64,000 nucleotides of DNA. It comes from Bog-473 sp963717455. GTDB taxonomy: Bacteria; Actinomycetota; Acidimicrobiia; Acidimicrobiales; RAAP-2. Location: positions 4,960,001 to 5,024,000 of the forward strand of contig OY970336.1 in the NCBI GenBank assembly GCA_963717455.1. The letters run 5' to 3'. The notes under the pieces were generated by a model. The model saw nothing but the letters and a program-made list of their open reading frames with translations. It made no database searches and was not told the origin of the DNA. Of this stretch, positions 53,482 to 61,704 are shown one piece after another; within the stretch, counting starts at the first letter, position 1; each line of letters starts with the position of its first letter. A program made the position numbers and the translations under genes.

Positions 53482-55137
53482 ATGTCGGCTGATGTGGTGA
53501 TCCGCGGGGGCACTGTCTTCGACGGGAGCGGTGAACCCGGTCGTGTCGCCGACGTGGCCATCAAGGGCGAGGTGATCGAACAGATCGGCCAGAACCTTGA
53601 CGGCAGGGTCGAGCTTGATGCTTCCGGATGCGCCGTCGCGCCGGGATTCATCGACATTCACACGCACTTCGACGCCCAAGTCTTCTGGGATCCGGATCTC
53701 AAGCCATCGTCGTATCACGGAGTCACGACGGCGGTAGCGGGCAACTGCGGGTTCTCGATTGCCCCCTGTCGCCCCGAACACCACGACGTGATCGTGCACA
53801 CGCTGGAAAACGTGGAGGGTATGGACGCCAATTCGCTCGCGGCGGGCATCGTCTGGGACTTCGAGACCTTCCCTGACTACCTCGATCTGGTGCGCCGTCG
53901 GGGCACGGCGCTCAACTTCACCGCCTACATCGGCCACACGGCGCTACGGCTCTTCGTGATGGGGGACGCAGCCTACGAACGCGCGGCGACCGCGGAAGAA
54001 ATCCAGCGCATGTGCCAACTCGTGACTGAGGCCATCGATGCTGGCGCCGCGGGGTTCTCGACGAGCTTTTCGTTTGCGCACCGCGGCGCCGACGGCAAGC
54101 CGGTTCCGAGTCGATTTGCCGAGATGGACGAAGTCGAGGCGCTGTTCATGACCGCGGGGAAGGCCGGGAGGGGGGTCGTGCTCGCCACGCCGGGTTGGCA
54201 ATGTGAGTATCCCGACGTCTTCACCTGGCAGCTGCGCGTCGGCCGGCCTTTCACCTGCCCGCTATTCGCGCTCTCGAGTGGAAAACATCTCGAGGTTGTC
54301 AAGTTGCACGAGGAGGCGCTCGCGCGCGGTGCGAATGTCTGGCCACAGGTCACCCCTCGGCCGTTGACCATGCAGTTCACGTTGGCCGACGCCTACAACC
54401 TCAACGTCGGCGAGGTGTTCGGCGAGCTGATGAAGGTCGGTCGTGATGTCCGCAAGGCCGCGTTCCGTGATCAGGAGTGGCGGACTCGGGCGTTCGACGA
54501 CCTCGAGAACAATGCGACCGGCATGAAGCCTCGCTGGGAGACCTATGAGGTGTCGGAAACGGTGCGGTTCCCCGACTTGGTGGGGCGACGGGTGACCGAA
54601 ATCGCCCGTGAACGCAACTGCACACCGTTCGACGTCATGTGCGAGCTGTCACTCGCAGAGGACCTCACGACGCGGTTCCGCGCCTATATCGCCAACGATG
54701 ATCCCGAGGAAGTGGCGCGACTGCTCACGGAGGACCATGTGGTGCTCGGCCTGACGGATGCAGGCGCGCACGTCGACCAGCTGTGCGATGCACCACTCCC
54801 AACCGACCTGCTCGGCAACTGGGTGCGAGATCGTGAGCTCATGCCACTCGAACGAGCCGTTCGGAAGCTGACCGGAGAGGCTGCCGACATGTTCGGTTTC
54901 GACAGGCGGGGCTATCTCCGTGAGGGTTCCTTCGCCGACGTGACCGTGTTCGATCCCACGACGGTGGGCCCCGGCCCACAGCGACGCCTGCGAGATCTGC
55001 CGGCCAACGGCGAACGCCTGACCGCGGAGGAGCCGACCGGCATTCGACACGTCCTCGTCAATGGGTCGCTGATCCGCCGGGACGAGTCGCAGCTCGCCCT
55101 TGAGGAGCGTCCGGGGAGGCGGCCCAGCCTCTCCTGA
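53482..55137 (+). CDS. N-acyl-D-amino-acid deacylase-type amidohydrolase
   Basis: Amidohydrolase-3 family protein (551 aa). VVIRGGTVFDGSGEPGRVAD opens the composite beta domain. PGFIDIHTHFDAQVFWDPDL carries the first zinc ligands and VTTAVAGNCGFSIAP the cysteine that often bridges the metals in D-aminoacylases. LTDAGAHVDQLCD carries the late aspartate region. Family members cleave N-acyl-D-amino acids, but relatives in catabolic islands hydrolyse other amides, imides or lactones. It has its own short leader (114 bp) after the P450 and converges with an epoxide hydrolase. Confidence 0.92.
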   Translation: MSADVVIRGGTVFDGSGEPGRVADVAIKGEVIEQIGQNLDGRVELDASGCAVAPGFIDIHTHFDAQVFWDPDLKPSSYHGVTTAVAGNCGFSIAPCRPEHHDVIVHTLENVEGMDANSLAAGIVWDFETFPDYLDLVRRRGTALNFTAYIGHTALRLFVMGDAAYERAATAEEIQRMCQLVTEAIDAGAAGFSTSFSFAHRGADGKPVPSRFAEMDEVEALFMTAGKAGRGVVLATPGWQCEYPDVFTWQLRVGRPFTCPLFALSSGKHLEVVKLHEEALARGANVWPQVTPRPLTMQFTLADAYNLNVGEVFGELMKVGRDVRKAAFRDQEWRTRAFDDLENNATGMKPRWETYEVSETVRFPDLVGRRVTEIARERNCTPFDVMCELSLAEDLTTRFRAYIANDDPEEVARLLTEDHVVLGLTDAGAHVDQLCDAPLPTDLLGNWVRDRELMPLERAVRKLTGEAADMFGFDRRGYLREGSFADVTVFDPTTVGPGPQRRLRDLPANGERLTAEEPTGIRHVLVNGSLIRRDESQLALEERPGRRPSLS

Positions 55138-55154
55138 CGGTCAATTCACCCCCG

Positions 55155-56306
55155 TCAGCGCACCAGGCGGAAGAACGCCCGGAGATCCTCGACGAAGAGG
55201 TCGGGCTGCTCCATGGCGGCGAAGTGGCCACCACGCTCCATGACCGCCCAGTGCACCACGTTGTACTGGCGCTCGACCCACGACCGCGGCCAACGCAGGA
55301 TCTCCTTGGGATAACGGGCTACGCCGGTCGGAGCATCGACGAACGGGAGGCGCCCCGACGAGTCACCGTGCCTGCTCTCCCAGTACAGGCGCGCCGAGGA
55401 CGCACTCGTCTGCGTGGCCCAGTACAGCATGACGTTCGTCAGCATCTGCTCGCGGGTGAAGCAGTTCTCCGGATGTCCGTCGCAGTCGCTCCAGGTGCGG
55501 AATTTCTCAACGATCCAGGCGAGTAGGCCGGCCGGCGAGTCGTTGAGTGCGACACCGAGGGTCTGAGGCTTGGTCCCCTGTTCATTCGCGTAGCCCGACT
55601 CCTCTTTCACGAACAACTGCATTGCTGTCAGGTCCGCCTGTTCCTCGTCAGTGAGAGGCGTTGGGCTCTCGGGTCGCGCACCGAGCGCCATGTTGAGATG
55701 AATGGCTGCGCAGTGCTCGGGGTCGAGCGCGCCGATCCTGGTTGTCACCTGTGCCCCCCAATCCCCGCCCTGAGCGCCGTAGCGTGGGTATCCGAGTCGG
55801 CCCATCAGGGTGATGAACGCGTTGGCGATACGTCGCTCGTCCCAGCCGGCCGTGCGTGGAGGTTCGGAGAACCCGTACCCGGGTAGCGACGGCGCAACCA
55901 CGTGGAACGCGTCCGATGCGTTCCCTCCAAACGATTCCGGGTCGGTGAGCCGCGGGATGACATCGAGGAACTCGACGATTGAGCCCGGCCAGCCGTGTGT
56001 GATGAGCAGCGGAAGAGCATCCGCGTGAACCGATTTGGCGTGAACGAAGTGGATCGACTGCCCATCAATCTGCGTTCGGAACTGACTGAACGAGTTCAGG
56101 TGGGCTTCCTGGGCGCGCCAGTCGTAGGTGTCACACCAATACTCGACCAGCTCACGCAGGTAGGTGATCGGGATGCCGTACTCCCAACCGGTCCCTTCGA
56201 TATGATCCGGAAAACGGGTCCGCCGCAGTCGATCCCGCAAATCCTCGAGGAACGCATCCTCGAGCTCGATCTCAAACTGATCGATCGATTCGCTCATCGC
56301 AGGCAT
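55155..56306 (-). CDS. epoxide hydrolase, microsomal-type (EHN domain)
   Basis: Alpha/beta-hydrolase that opens an epoxide to a diol (383 aa). The N-terminal EHN domain reads EDLRDRLRRTRFPDHIEGTG and WCDTYDWRAQEAHLNSFSQF. The oxyanion motif is HGWPGS and the nucleophile Asp is in AQGGDWGAQV. HWAVMERGGHFAAMEQPDLF near the end holds the catalytic His. It may work on epoxides made by the nearby P450s. It starts 20 bp after the LLM gene on the same strand, so they form an operon. The alternative start is the ATG at 56297. Confidence 0.94.
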   Translation of the reverse strand: MPAMSESIDQFEIELEDAFLEDLRDRLRRTRFPDHIEGTGWEYGIPITYLRELVEYWCDTYDWRAQEAHLNSFSQFRTQIDGQSIHFVHAKSVHADALPLLITHGWPGSIVEFLDVIPRLTDPESFGGNASDAFHVVAPSLPGYGFSEPPRTAGWDERRIANAFITLMGRLGYPRYGAQGGDWGAQVTTRIGALDPEHCAAIHLNMALGARPESPTPLTDEEQADLTAMQLFVKEESGYANEQGTKPQTLGVALNDSPAGLLAWIVEKFRTWSDCDGHPENCFTREQMLTNVMLYWATQTSASSARLYWESRHGDSSGRLPFVDAPTGVARYPKEILRWPRSWVERQYNVVHWAVMERGGHFAAMEQPDLFVEDLRAFFRLVR

Positions 56307-56326
56307 CGGCTCGGGTGGCGGCAGGG

Positions 56327-57196
56327 TCAGGCTCGACCGATGACGTCCACGCCGTAGCGCTTCAGCGACTCGACCAGGTCCTGCTTGAACATCGCCGCCG
56401 GAACGATCACGCGGGTCGCACCGAGTCGCTCCAGGGTTGTCACTTCGGTCAGCGCCTCCTCAGCTGTCGTGGTGTTGCTTTGCACGGTGACCTCGAGACA
56501 CGCCGGATCCCGTCCGGCCTCGCCTGCGCTTCGCCGCATGACCTCCGTCAGGGACACGATCTCGTCGCGGGTGACGCCGAACGGGAAGAACCCGTCGCCG
56601 ATGCGGCCGGCTCGCTCTGCAGCTGCCTTGCTGTGGCCCCCCACATGGACCGGAATGGCTCCGCCGGGAGGCTGCGGCCGCAAGAAGCAGTCCCGAAAAC
56701 TGGTCGTGCTGCTCTCGTAGCTCGCCGATTCCTGCGACCACAGGGCCCGCATCGCCGCGATGGCCTCCTCGGTACGCCGTCCGCGCCCCGCGAAGGGGAC
56801 TCCCAACGCCTCGAACTCCTCTTCGAGCCAGCCGATCCCTGCTCCAAGGATCATTCGGCCGCCCGAAAGGTGGTCGAGCGTCGCCAGCTCCTTGGCCAAC
56901 ACGACCGGATTGCGCTGCGGCACGATGAGGATGCCGGTCCCCAGGCGCAGGGTGGACGTCCCGGCGGCGACGTAGGCCAACCAGATCAGCGGATCGGGGA
57001 ACACCGTCGCCTCCCCCGAAGGAAGCTTCCCCGACGGGTCGTAGGGGTACGCGGACCGGTACCCGGCCGGCACCACGACATGGTCGACGGTCCAGATCGA
57101 TTCGAAGCCGGCCGCTTCGGCCGCTTGGGCAAGACCGACGGCCTCGTCCGGGTCCACGAAGGGCCCGATGTTCGCGAAGGCGACGCCGAACTTCAT
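56327..57196 (-). CDS. LLM-class oxidoreductase, F420-dependent type
   Basis: Luciferase-like TIM-barrel oxidoreductase (289 aa) of a mycobacterial F420-dependent kind. MKFGVAFANIGPFVDPDEAV starts the barrel. ATLDHLSGGRMILGAGIGWL and RGRRTEEAIAAMRALWSQE are strongly conserved. The ATG at 57196 has GGAGG eight bases upstream; an open frame reaching 57295 runs into the relic of a hyuB gene and is not part of this protein. Its partner is the epoxide hydrolase downstream. Confidence 0.92.
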   Translation of the reverse strand: MKFGVAFANIGPFVDPDEAVGLAQAAEAAGFESIWTVDHVVVPAGYRSAYPYDPSGKLPSGEATVFPDPLIWLAYVAAGTSTLRLGTGILIVPQRNPVVLAKELATLDHLSGGRMILGAGIGWLEEEFEALGVPFAGRGRRTEEAIAAMRALWSQESASYESSTTSFRDCFLRPQPPGGAIPVHVGGHSKAAAERAGRIGDGFFPFGVTRDEIVSLTEVMRRSAGEAGRDPACLEVTVQSNTTTAEEALTEVTTLERLGATRVIVPAAMFKQDLVESLKRYGVDVIGRA

Positions 57197-57247
57197 GCGC
57201 CCGGCCTCCGTGCACTCCAACTCACTGCAGCGTCGTGTTCCGGGCGT

Positions 57248-57512
57248 GTCTTTCGGAACATCATCTCGCGCTACAGGCAGGGTCGACGACAACATGAATC
57301 GGCGTATGCCGAATGAATTGGGGTCTGCCGACCGAGAGTGCCGCCCGCCTCCCGCTCTGGTCGAGCATGGTCGCGTTGCGCTCGTTCGATTGGTTGAGGA
57401 CCGGCGTGGTGGCCGTACGCGACACGTAGGTGGCCATCTCGAACGAAAGGTTCTCCATGGCCGAGCGGATGACTGACGCCGTCACGCTGTCAGTGCCTGA
57501 AATTGAGGTCAT
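57248..57512 (-). pseudogene. relic of hydantoinase B (HyuB) 5' end
   Basis: From the ATG at 57512 the frame reads VTASVIRSAMENLSFEMATY, VSRTATTPVLNQSNERNAT and ALSVGRPQF, the N-terminus of HyuB/N-methylhydantoinase B proteins, which are normally over 500 residues. At 57300-57318 the frame is broken by 19 extra bases. Past them the next frame gives MLSSTLPVARDD, again HyuB. After about 90 residues the likeness ends. So only the first sixth of the gene is left. Confidence 0.75.
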
Positions 57513-57721
57513 CGGTGGGCCCCCAATTCGATGTGACGTCGGTGCCGAGCGACCGAATCCTGTCTGCCACCGGCGGTGACCTGCGCTGACTCCCGCTGAA
57601 CCTATCAGCATGCTCCGAGTAAAACGCTGTTGGCGGGGCCCCACGCCGCGGTGCGACGGACCGGCACACGAAGGTCCGGCCGAGTGGACCCAGGTCCGCT
57701 GATTGACCGACGAGCCATTTG

Positions 57722-57738
57722 ATGGCATATTCTGACAT
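57722..57738. promoter_or_regulatory. palindromic operator, copy 3
   Basis: ATGGCATATTCTGACAT, 28 bp before the GTG of the P450 at 57766. It keeps the right arm TGACA and the TA-x-TC centre of copy 2 at 50804, with one change in the left arm (TGGCA for TGTCA). It lies between that P450 and the hyuB relic, which are divergent. Confidence 0.5.
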
Positions 57739-57765
57739 GAAATCCGAAGTGGGGGGTACCTGCAA

Positions 57766-58962
57766 GTGGTGAGCAGCGTCACTGACGTCTACTACGACCC
57801 GTACAACGTCGAGATCAACGCTGATCCGTACCCCGTGTACCGACGGCTGCGGGAAGAGGCGCCTCTCTATCACAACGACACTCACGACTTCTACGCCATG
57901 AGCCGCTACGAGGACGTCGAGCGTGGGCTGCTCAATGCCCAGACGTACATCTCGGGGAAGGGCGGGATCATCGAGCTCATCAGGGCGGACATCGAGATGC
58001 CGCCCGGCGTGCTCATCTTCGAGGACCCACCAACCCACACCATCCACCGTCGCCTCCTGTCCCGGGCCTTCACCCCCCGGCGGGTGGCGGAATTGGAGCC
58101 GAAGATCCGGGAGTTCTGTGCCCGCAGCCTCGACCCGCTCGTCGGCGCGGACCGATTCGACTTCATCGCCGACCTCGGTGCCCAGATGCCCATGCGCACG
58201 ATCGGACTGCTCCTCGGCATCCCCGAGGCGGACCAGGAAGCCGTGCGCGACCACGTGGACGCCAACCTCCGCACCAAGGAAGGCGAGCCCATGGAGGTCA
58301 AGGAGAACTTCGTCACGGGTGCGATGTTCGCCGAGTACATCGACTGGCGAGCCGATCATCCCTCGGACGACATCATGACCGAGCTCCTGAACGCGGAGTT
58401 CGAGGATGAAACGGGAACGCGACGGCACCTCACACGTGGCGAGCTTCTCACCTACCTCGAGGTCGTCGCGGGTGCCGGCAACGAGACCACGACGCGGCTC
58501 ATCGGTTGGACCGGCAAGGTGCTTGCCGAGCACCCGGATCAGAGAGCACAGCTCGTCGAGGACCCGTCACTCATTCCCAATGCCATCGAGGAGGTGCTCC
58601 GCTTCGAGTCGCCCGCACCACACGTTGGCCGGTACGTGGTCCGGGACGAGGTCGCAGTCCACGGCGAGACGGTGCCCGCCGGGAGCATCATGCTCTTCCT
58701 CCTCGGATCGGCCAACCGGGATGACCGGCGGTACCCAAACGGTGACCAGTTCGACATGCACAGGACGATGGACCGTCACCTCACCTTCGGCAACGGCATC
58801 CATCTGTGCCTGGGGTCGGCGCTGGCGCGCCTGGAGGGTCGTGTCGCGTTGGAGGAGGTGTTGGCGCGGTTCCCGACGTGGGACGTCGACATGGCGAACG
58901 CACGACTGTCGCCCACTTCCACGGTGCGCGGCTGGGAGACCCTCCCGGCAATCATCGGGTGA
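57766..58962 (+). CDS. cytochrome P450
   Basis: Heme monooxygenase (398 aa), not close to the other three P450s. I-helix VAGAGNETTTRLIGW, ExxR in IEEVLRFESP, heme loop FGNGIHLCLGSALAR. GTG at 57766 (or 57769) has a G-rich ribosome site upstream and starts SSVTDVYYDPYNVEINADPY, the usual N-terminus. It is flanked by two relics (hyuB upstream, amidohydrolase downstream), so it may be the survivor of a partly lost operon. No redox partner is beside it. Confidence 0.94.
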   Translation: MVSSVTDVYYDPYNVEINADPYPVYRRLREEAPLYHNDTHDFYAMSRYEDVERGLLNAQTYISGKGGIIELIRADIEMPPGVLIFEDPPTHTIHRRLLSRAFTPRRVAELEPKIREFCARSLDPLVGADRFDFIADLGAQMPMRTIGLLLGIPEADQEAVRDHVDANLRTKEGEPMEVKENFVTGAMFAEYIDWRADHPSDDIMTELLNAEFEDETGTRRHLTRGELLTYLEVVAGAGNETTTRLIGWTGKVLAEHPDQRAQLVEDPSLIPNAIEEVLRFESPAPHVGRYVVRDEVAVHGETVPAGSIMLFLLGSANRDDRRYPNGDQFDMHRTMDRHLTFGNGIHLCLGSALARLEGRVALEEVLARFPTWDVDMANARLSPTSTVRGWETLPAIIG

Positions 58963-58989
58963 TGCACGGGTCAGAGGTGGCCACGGACG

Positions 58990-59130
58990 CGCTGGCGTAG
59001 GACCGAGGACCGCCACGGGCTGCGCTCCCTCGAAGAGGTGGGCGAGGACAACATCTGCTTCGAGACCTACCCCCACACCGACACCACCTGGCCCTACTCG
59101 GAGGCCTACCCTGGCTCCCAAGGTACGACC
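58990..59130 (+). pseudogene. relic of amidohydrolase 3' end
   Basis: In one frame this reads HGLRSLEEVGEDNICFE then TYPHTDTTWPYSEAY. It matches the C-terminal metal-site region of the amidohydrolase-2 family (compare EADYPHSDSIWP at 23097 and AADYPHTDSTFPES at 47936), with the Asp of DYPH missing. There is no start and no recognisable domain on either side. It is the remains of a gene that once followed the P450. Confidence 0.6.
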
Positions 59131-59260
59131 TGGCCGGCCGCTTCTGCCCGATGTCCTCGCGTCGAGCACGGTTCCCCGTTCGCGGTTCCGATTGGAGACT
59201 CCTCCGGCATCTGGGTGGCCAGCGGGTAGGTTTTGCTGCCATGGGTGACCATCACCATTC

Positions 59261-60049
59261 ATGAGCACCATGCGGGCTCTCCTGCCACAACCGTCGGCCA
59301 GCATCGATCCGATCGACGCGTACGCTGTCTCAGCTGATGTCGGGGTCGACCGGCCCTTCGTGCGCTGCAACATGATTTCGACCCTGGACGGCGCGATCAG
59401 TATCAACGGGCGCTCCGGACCCCTCGGTGGCCGCGCCGATCACCGAATTTTCCAGACCCTTCGGTCGTTGGCGGACGTGATCTTGGTCGGCGCAGGCACG
59501 GTTCGCACCGAGGGGTACGGCCCCGTACGGCTCGACGACGATCTCGGCGAGCAACGAAGGGGGCGCGGGCAATCGGTCGCTCCGCCCATTGCAGTGGTGA
59601 CGAGATCGGCAAATCTCGACTGGTCCTCGCCGTTCTTCACTGAAGCGGACGCGCGTCCCATCGTCTTCACAACTGCTGACCGTGATCGGGGGGGTCGTCT
59701 CCCGGACGAGGACGTTGCGCACTTCGTAGTGGCCGGAGACGAGCGCGTCGACGTCAGCCTCGTCCTCGACTACCTTCATCATTCCGGCCTCAGGTCAGTG
59801 CTCCTCGAGGGCGGTCCCGGGCTGAATGCCGATGTCGTGCATGCAGGTTTGCTCGATGAGCTCTGCCTCACGGTTTCCCCGCTCATCGTTGCCGGCGCTG
59901 GAACACGGATCCTTGCGGGCGCAGAGTTGGCCAACCCACTCGAGCTTGAACTGATTCACCTCCTTGAAGAGGACGGCTTCTTCTTCTACCGATTCACGGT
60001 CCGTCAACCGCAAACCAGCACAATGGCTGCCCACGACGACGGGCCCTGA
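59261..60049 (+). CDS. RibD C-terminal/DHFR-fold reductase
   Basis: Dihydrofolate-reductase-fold protein (262 aa) of the RibD C-terminal type. RPFVRCNMISTLDGAISING opens the fold. LRSLADVILVGAGTVRTEGY binds NADPH, and SVLLEGGPGLNADVVHAGLL with DELCLTVSPLIVAG ends it. Such proteins reduce the ribosyl-aminopyrimidine of riboflavin synthesis, but many stand-alone copies have unknown roles. No deaminase domain or other rib gene is here. The start ATG at 59261 has no strong ribosome site; MRALLPQ at 59270 is possible. Confidence 0.9.
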   Translation: MSTMRALLPQPSASIDPIDAYAVSADVGVDRPFVRCNMISTLDGAISINGRSGPLGGRADHRIFQTLRSLADVILVGAGTVRTEGYGPVRLDDDLGEQRRGRGQSVAPPIAVVTRSANLDWSSPFFTEADARPIVFTTADRDRGGRLPDEDVAHFVVAGDERVDVSLVLDYLHHSGLRSVLLEGGPGLNADVVHAGLLDELCLTVSPLIVAGAGTRILAGAELANPLELELIHLLEEDGFFFYRFTVRQPQTSTMAAHDDGP

Positions 60050-60172
60050 CCTGGCTCAATTTGGCGGGGCGTTCACGGAGGGGTCCGACCTCGGCCGGCC
60101 GCCGACCCTCGCGGACCGTTTCCGCCCGCGACGTTCCGCTCAGATGCTCGTCACCGCCTCCGAGCGTTCGCG

Positions 60173-61126
60173 CTACCTGAATCGGAGCAGTTCGGCAGCG
60201 CCGGTACACAAGTGTTCGACGACCTCGTACGCGGGGCGGATCTCGGTGAGGAGCCCGACGCCCTGGCCGGCGTTGACGGGGGCGATCGTGACGTCGTCAT
60301 CAAATATGGCGGCAGCCACGGCAGCGCTCGCCTCACTGCTCGAGGCGAGCTCATCCTCGCGGCCTGACCAGCGCCGGGTGAAATCGTTGCGCAGGACTCG
60401 TTCGGGGTACTCAGGCGGCCACGGGTATCCGAGCGCGACATCAAAGACCTTCGTCGTCACTGTGTCCCGGTCGGACGCTTCGAGCAACGCCCGGCGGGTG
60501 GCGGCTGTGGCCAGTGATTCGGGGCACGCGGCGAACGCCGTTCCGAGCCACACTCCCGACGCTCCTGCGGCAAGCGCAGCGGCGAGGCCACGGGGAGAGG
60601 AGATGCCGCCCGCCGCCAGCACCGGGACCGTGACTGCGTCGAGCACTCCCTCCAGCAACGGCAGGGTAGCGATCTCGGCTTTGCCGTGCCCGCCTTCGGA
60701 ACCTCGGGCCACCACGACTTCGATCCCGGCATCGGCTGCCCGCCGTGCCTCGTCACTGTCATAGACCTGGGCTGCGGTCACGATGCCTGCTTCTCGCGCC
60801 TGCTTCGCCCATGACCAGTCGTCACCGAAACTCACGGAGATCAATGCAGGGCGAGCGGCGATCGCTGCGTGAAGGAGCCCCGAGTCTCGCTGAATCGCCC
60901 AGTCGATGAGCCCGATCCCGAAACGGACTCCTGCCTCTCGGGGAATCCCGCTCTGGCGTTCGAGAACGCCCACCGAGCCGGCACTGCCGACCCCGATCAT
61001 CCCGAGTCCACCAGCGGCGGAGACCGCAGCAGCCAGCGCCCCTCCCGCCACTCCCCCCATCGGCGCGTTCACGATGGGAACGCGAAGGCCCATCGCATCA
61101 CTCCACGGAGTTGACAGCCCGGTCAC
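60173..61126 (-). CDS. nitronate monooxygenase / 2-nitropropane dioxygenase family
   Basis: FMN-binding TIM-barrel (317 aa). LRVPIVNAPMGGVAGGALAA starts the barrel. VVVARGSEGGHGKAEIATLP is the FMN/catalytic-His motif, and VPVLAAGGISSPRGLAAALA with GASGVWLGTAF binds phosphate. Members oxidise nitronates or act as enoyl reductase-like proteins, so the substrate is unsettled. The GTG at 61126 gives VTGLSTPWSDAMGLRVPIVN, the normal N-terminus. It converges with the RibD-like gene across a GC-rich 123-bp gap without a clear hairpin. Confidence 0.92.
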   Translation of the reverse strand: MTGLSTPWSDAMGLRVPIVNAPMGGVAGGALAAAVSAAGGLGMIGVGSAGSVGVLERQSGIPREAGVRFGIGLIDWAIQRDSGLLHAAIAARPALISVSFGDDWSWAKQAREAGIVTAAQVYDSDEARRAADAGIEVVVARGSEGGHGKAEIATLPLLEGVLDAVTVPVLAAGGISSPRGLAAALAAGASGVWLGTAFAACPESLATAATRRALLEASDRDTVTTKVFDVALGYPWPPEYPERVLRNDFTRRWSGREDELASSSEASAAVAAAIFDDDVTIAPVNAGQGVGLLTEIRPAYEVVEHLCTGAAELLRFR

Positions 61127-61370
61127 GAAATGGCCCCGGTGGCCGCACACTGGGGACGGTGAGAGCCGCCGTCAACGACGGCACCGCATTCGAGGACACA
61201 GCACCCCGGCGCAGCGCGCCGGATCACCCCTCTCTGCCACCGGCTGGCCCAGCTCGGCCTCTTCGGTCCCGGTCTGGCCGTCGCGGTCGACGGCGAGGAA
61301 CTCGACCGAGAACTGAACTGCACCCACCGGCTCCTCTGGGAGTCATATGAAGGAGGGGCTTGATCACCGA
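61127..61370. other. gene-poor gap
   Basis: About 245 bp between a nitronate monooxygenase start and a DUF1059 stop. A plus-strand frame from 61163 to 61363 is open and ends LNCTHRLLWESYEGGA, but it has no good start and no recognisable family. I do not call a gene. The left end should hold the promoter of the monooxygenase. Confidence 0.3.
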
Positions 61371-61607
61371 TCAGTCTTCGGGAAGAGCAGCGAAATCGCG
61401 CTTGGTCTTCCTGTACCACCCCATTCCGGATATCGGATTCTTCCACCGACCCTTCATCGCCTTCAAGGCACTCTTGTGCGCTTCGTCACCACTTGCGACC
61501 ACGTCCTTCAAATGTCGATCTTGCAATTTTATGACCTCATCAGCGCTATTGCCCTGGAGCGGCAAATCGCATGGTCCACCCAATTGTTTACATGTCATTG
61601 TCTTCAT
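61371..61607 (-). CDS. DUF1059 small protein
   Basis: Small 78-residue protein of the DUF1059 kind: MKTMTCKQLGGPCDLPLQG followed by helices with ALKAMKGRWKNP and a charged end. The function of the family is unknown. The ATG at 61607 has AGGA before it; the longer frame upstream overlaps the sigma-factor gene and is not conserved. Base use is AT-richer than its neighbours, which may mean recent arrival. It is third in a run VOC, sigma factor, DUF1059. Confidence 0.82.
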   Translation of the reverse strand: MKTMTCKQLGGPCDLPLQGNSADEVIKLQDRHLKDVVASGDEAHKSALKAMKGRWKNPISGMGWYRKTKRDFAALPED

Positions 61608-61704
61608 CGTCTTACTTCCTTTCATCGAAGCTCGCGTCAAGCGGCCGAGAGGGCGACCTGCGTTCTTGCGGGCTGTTTTTCCTTCATGTGCCGGCACCGG
61701 TCCT

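Noticed and set aside
61163..61363. Open plus-strand frame ending LNCTHRLLWESYEGGA
   Set aside because: No start codon with a ribosome site and no recognisable family; left as gene-poor gap.
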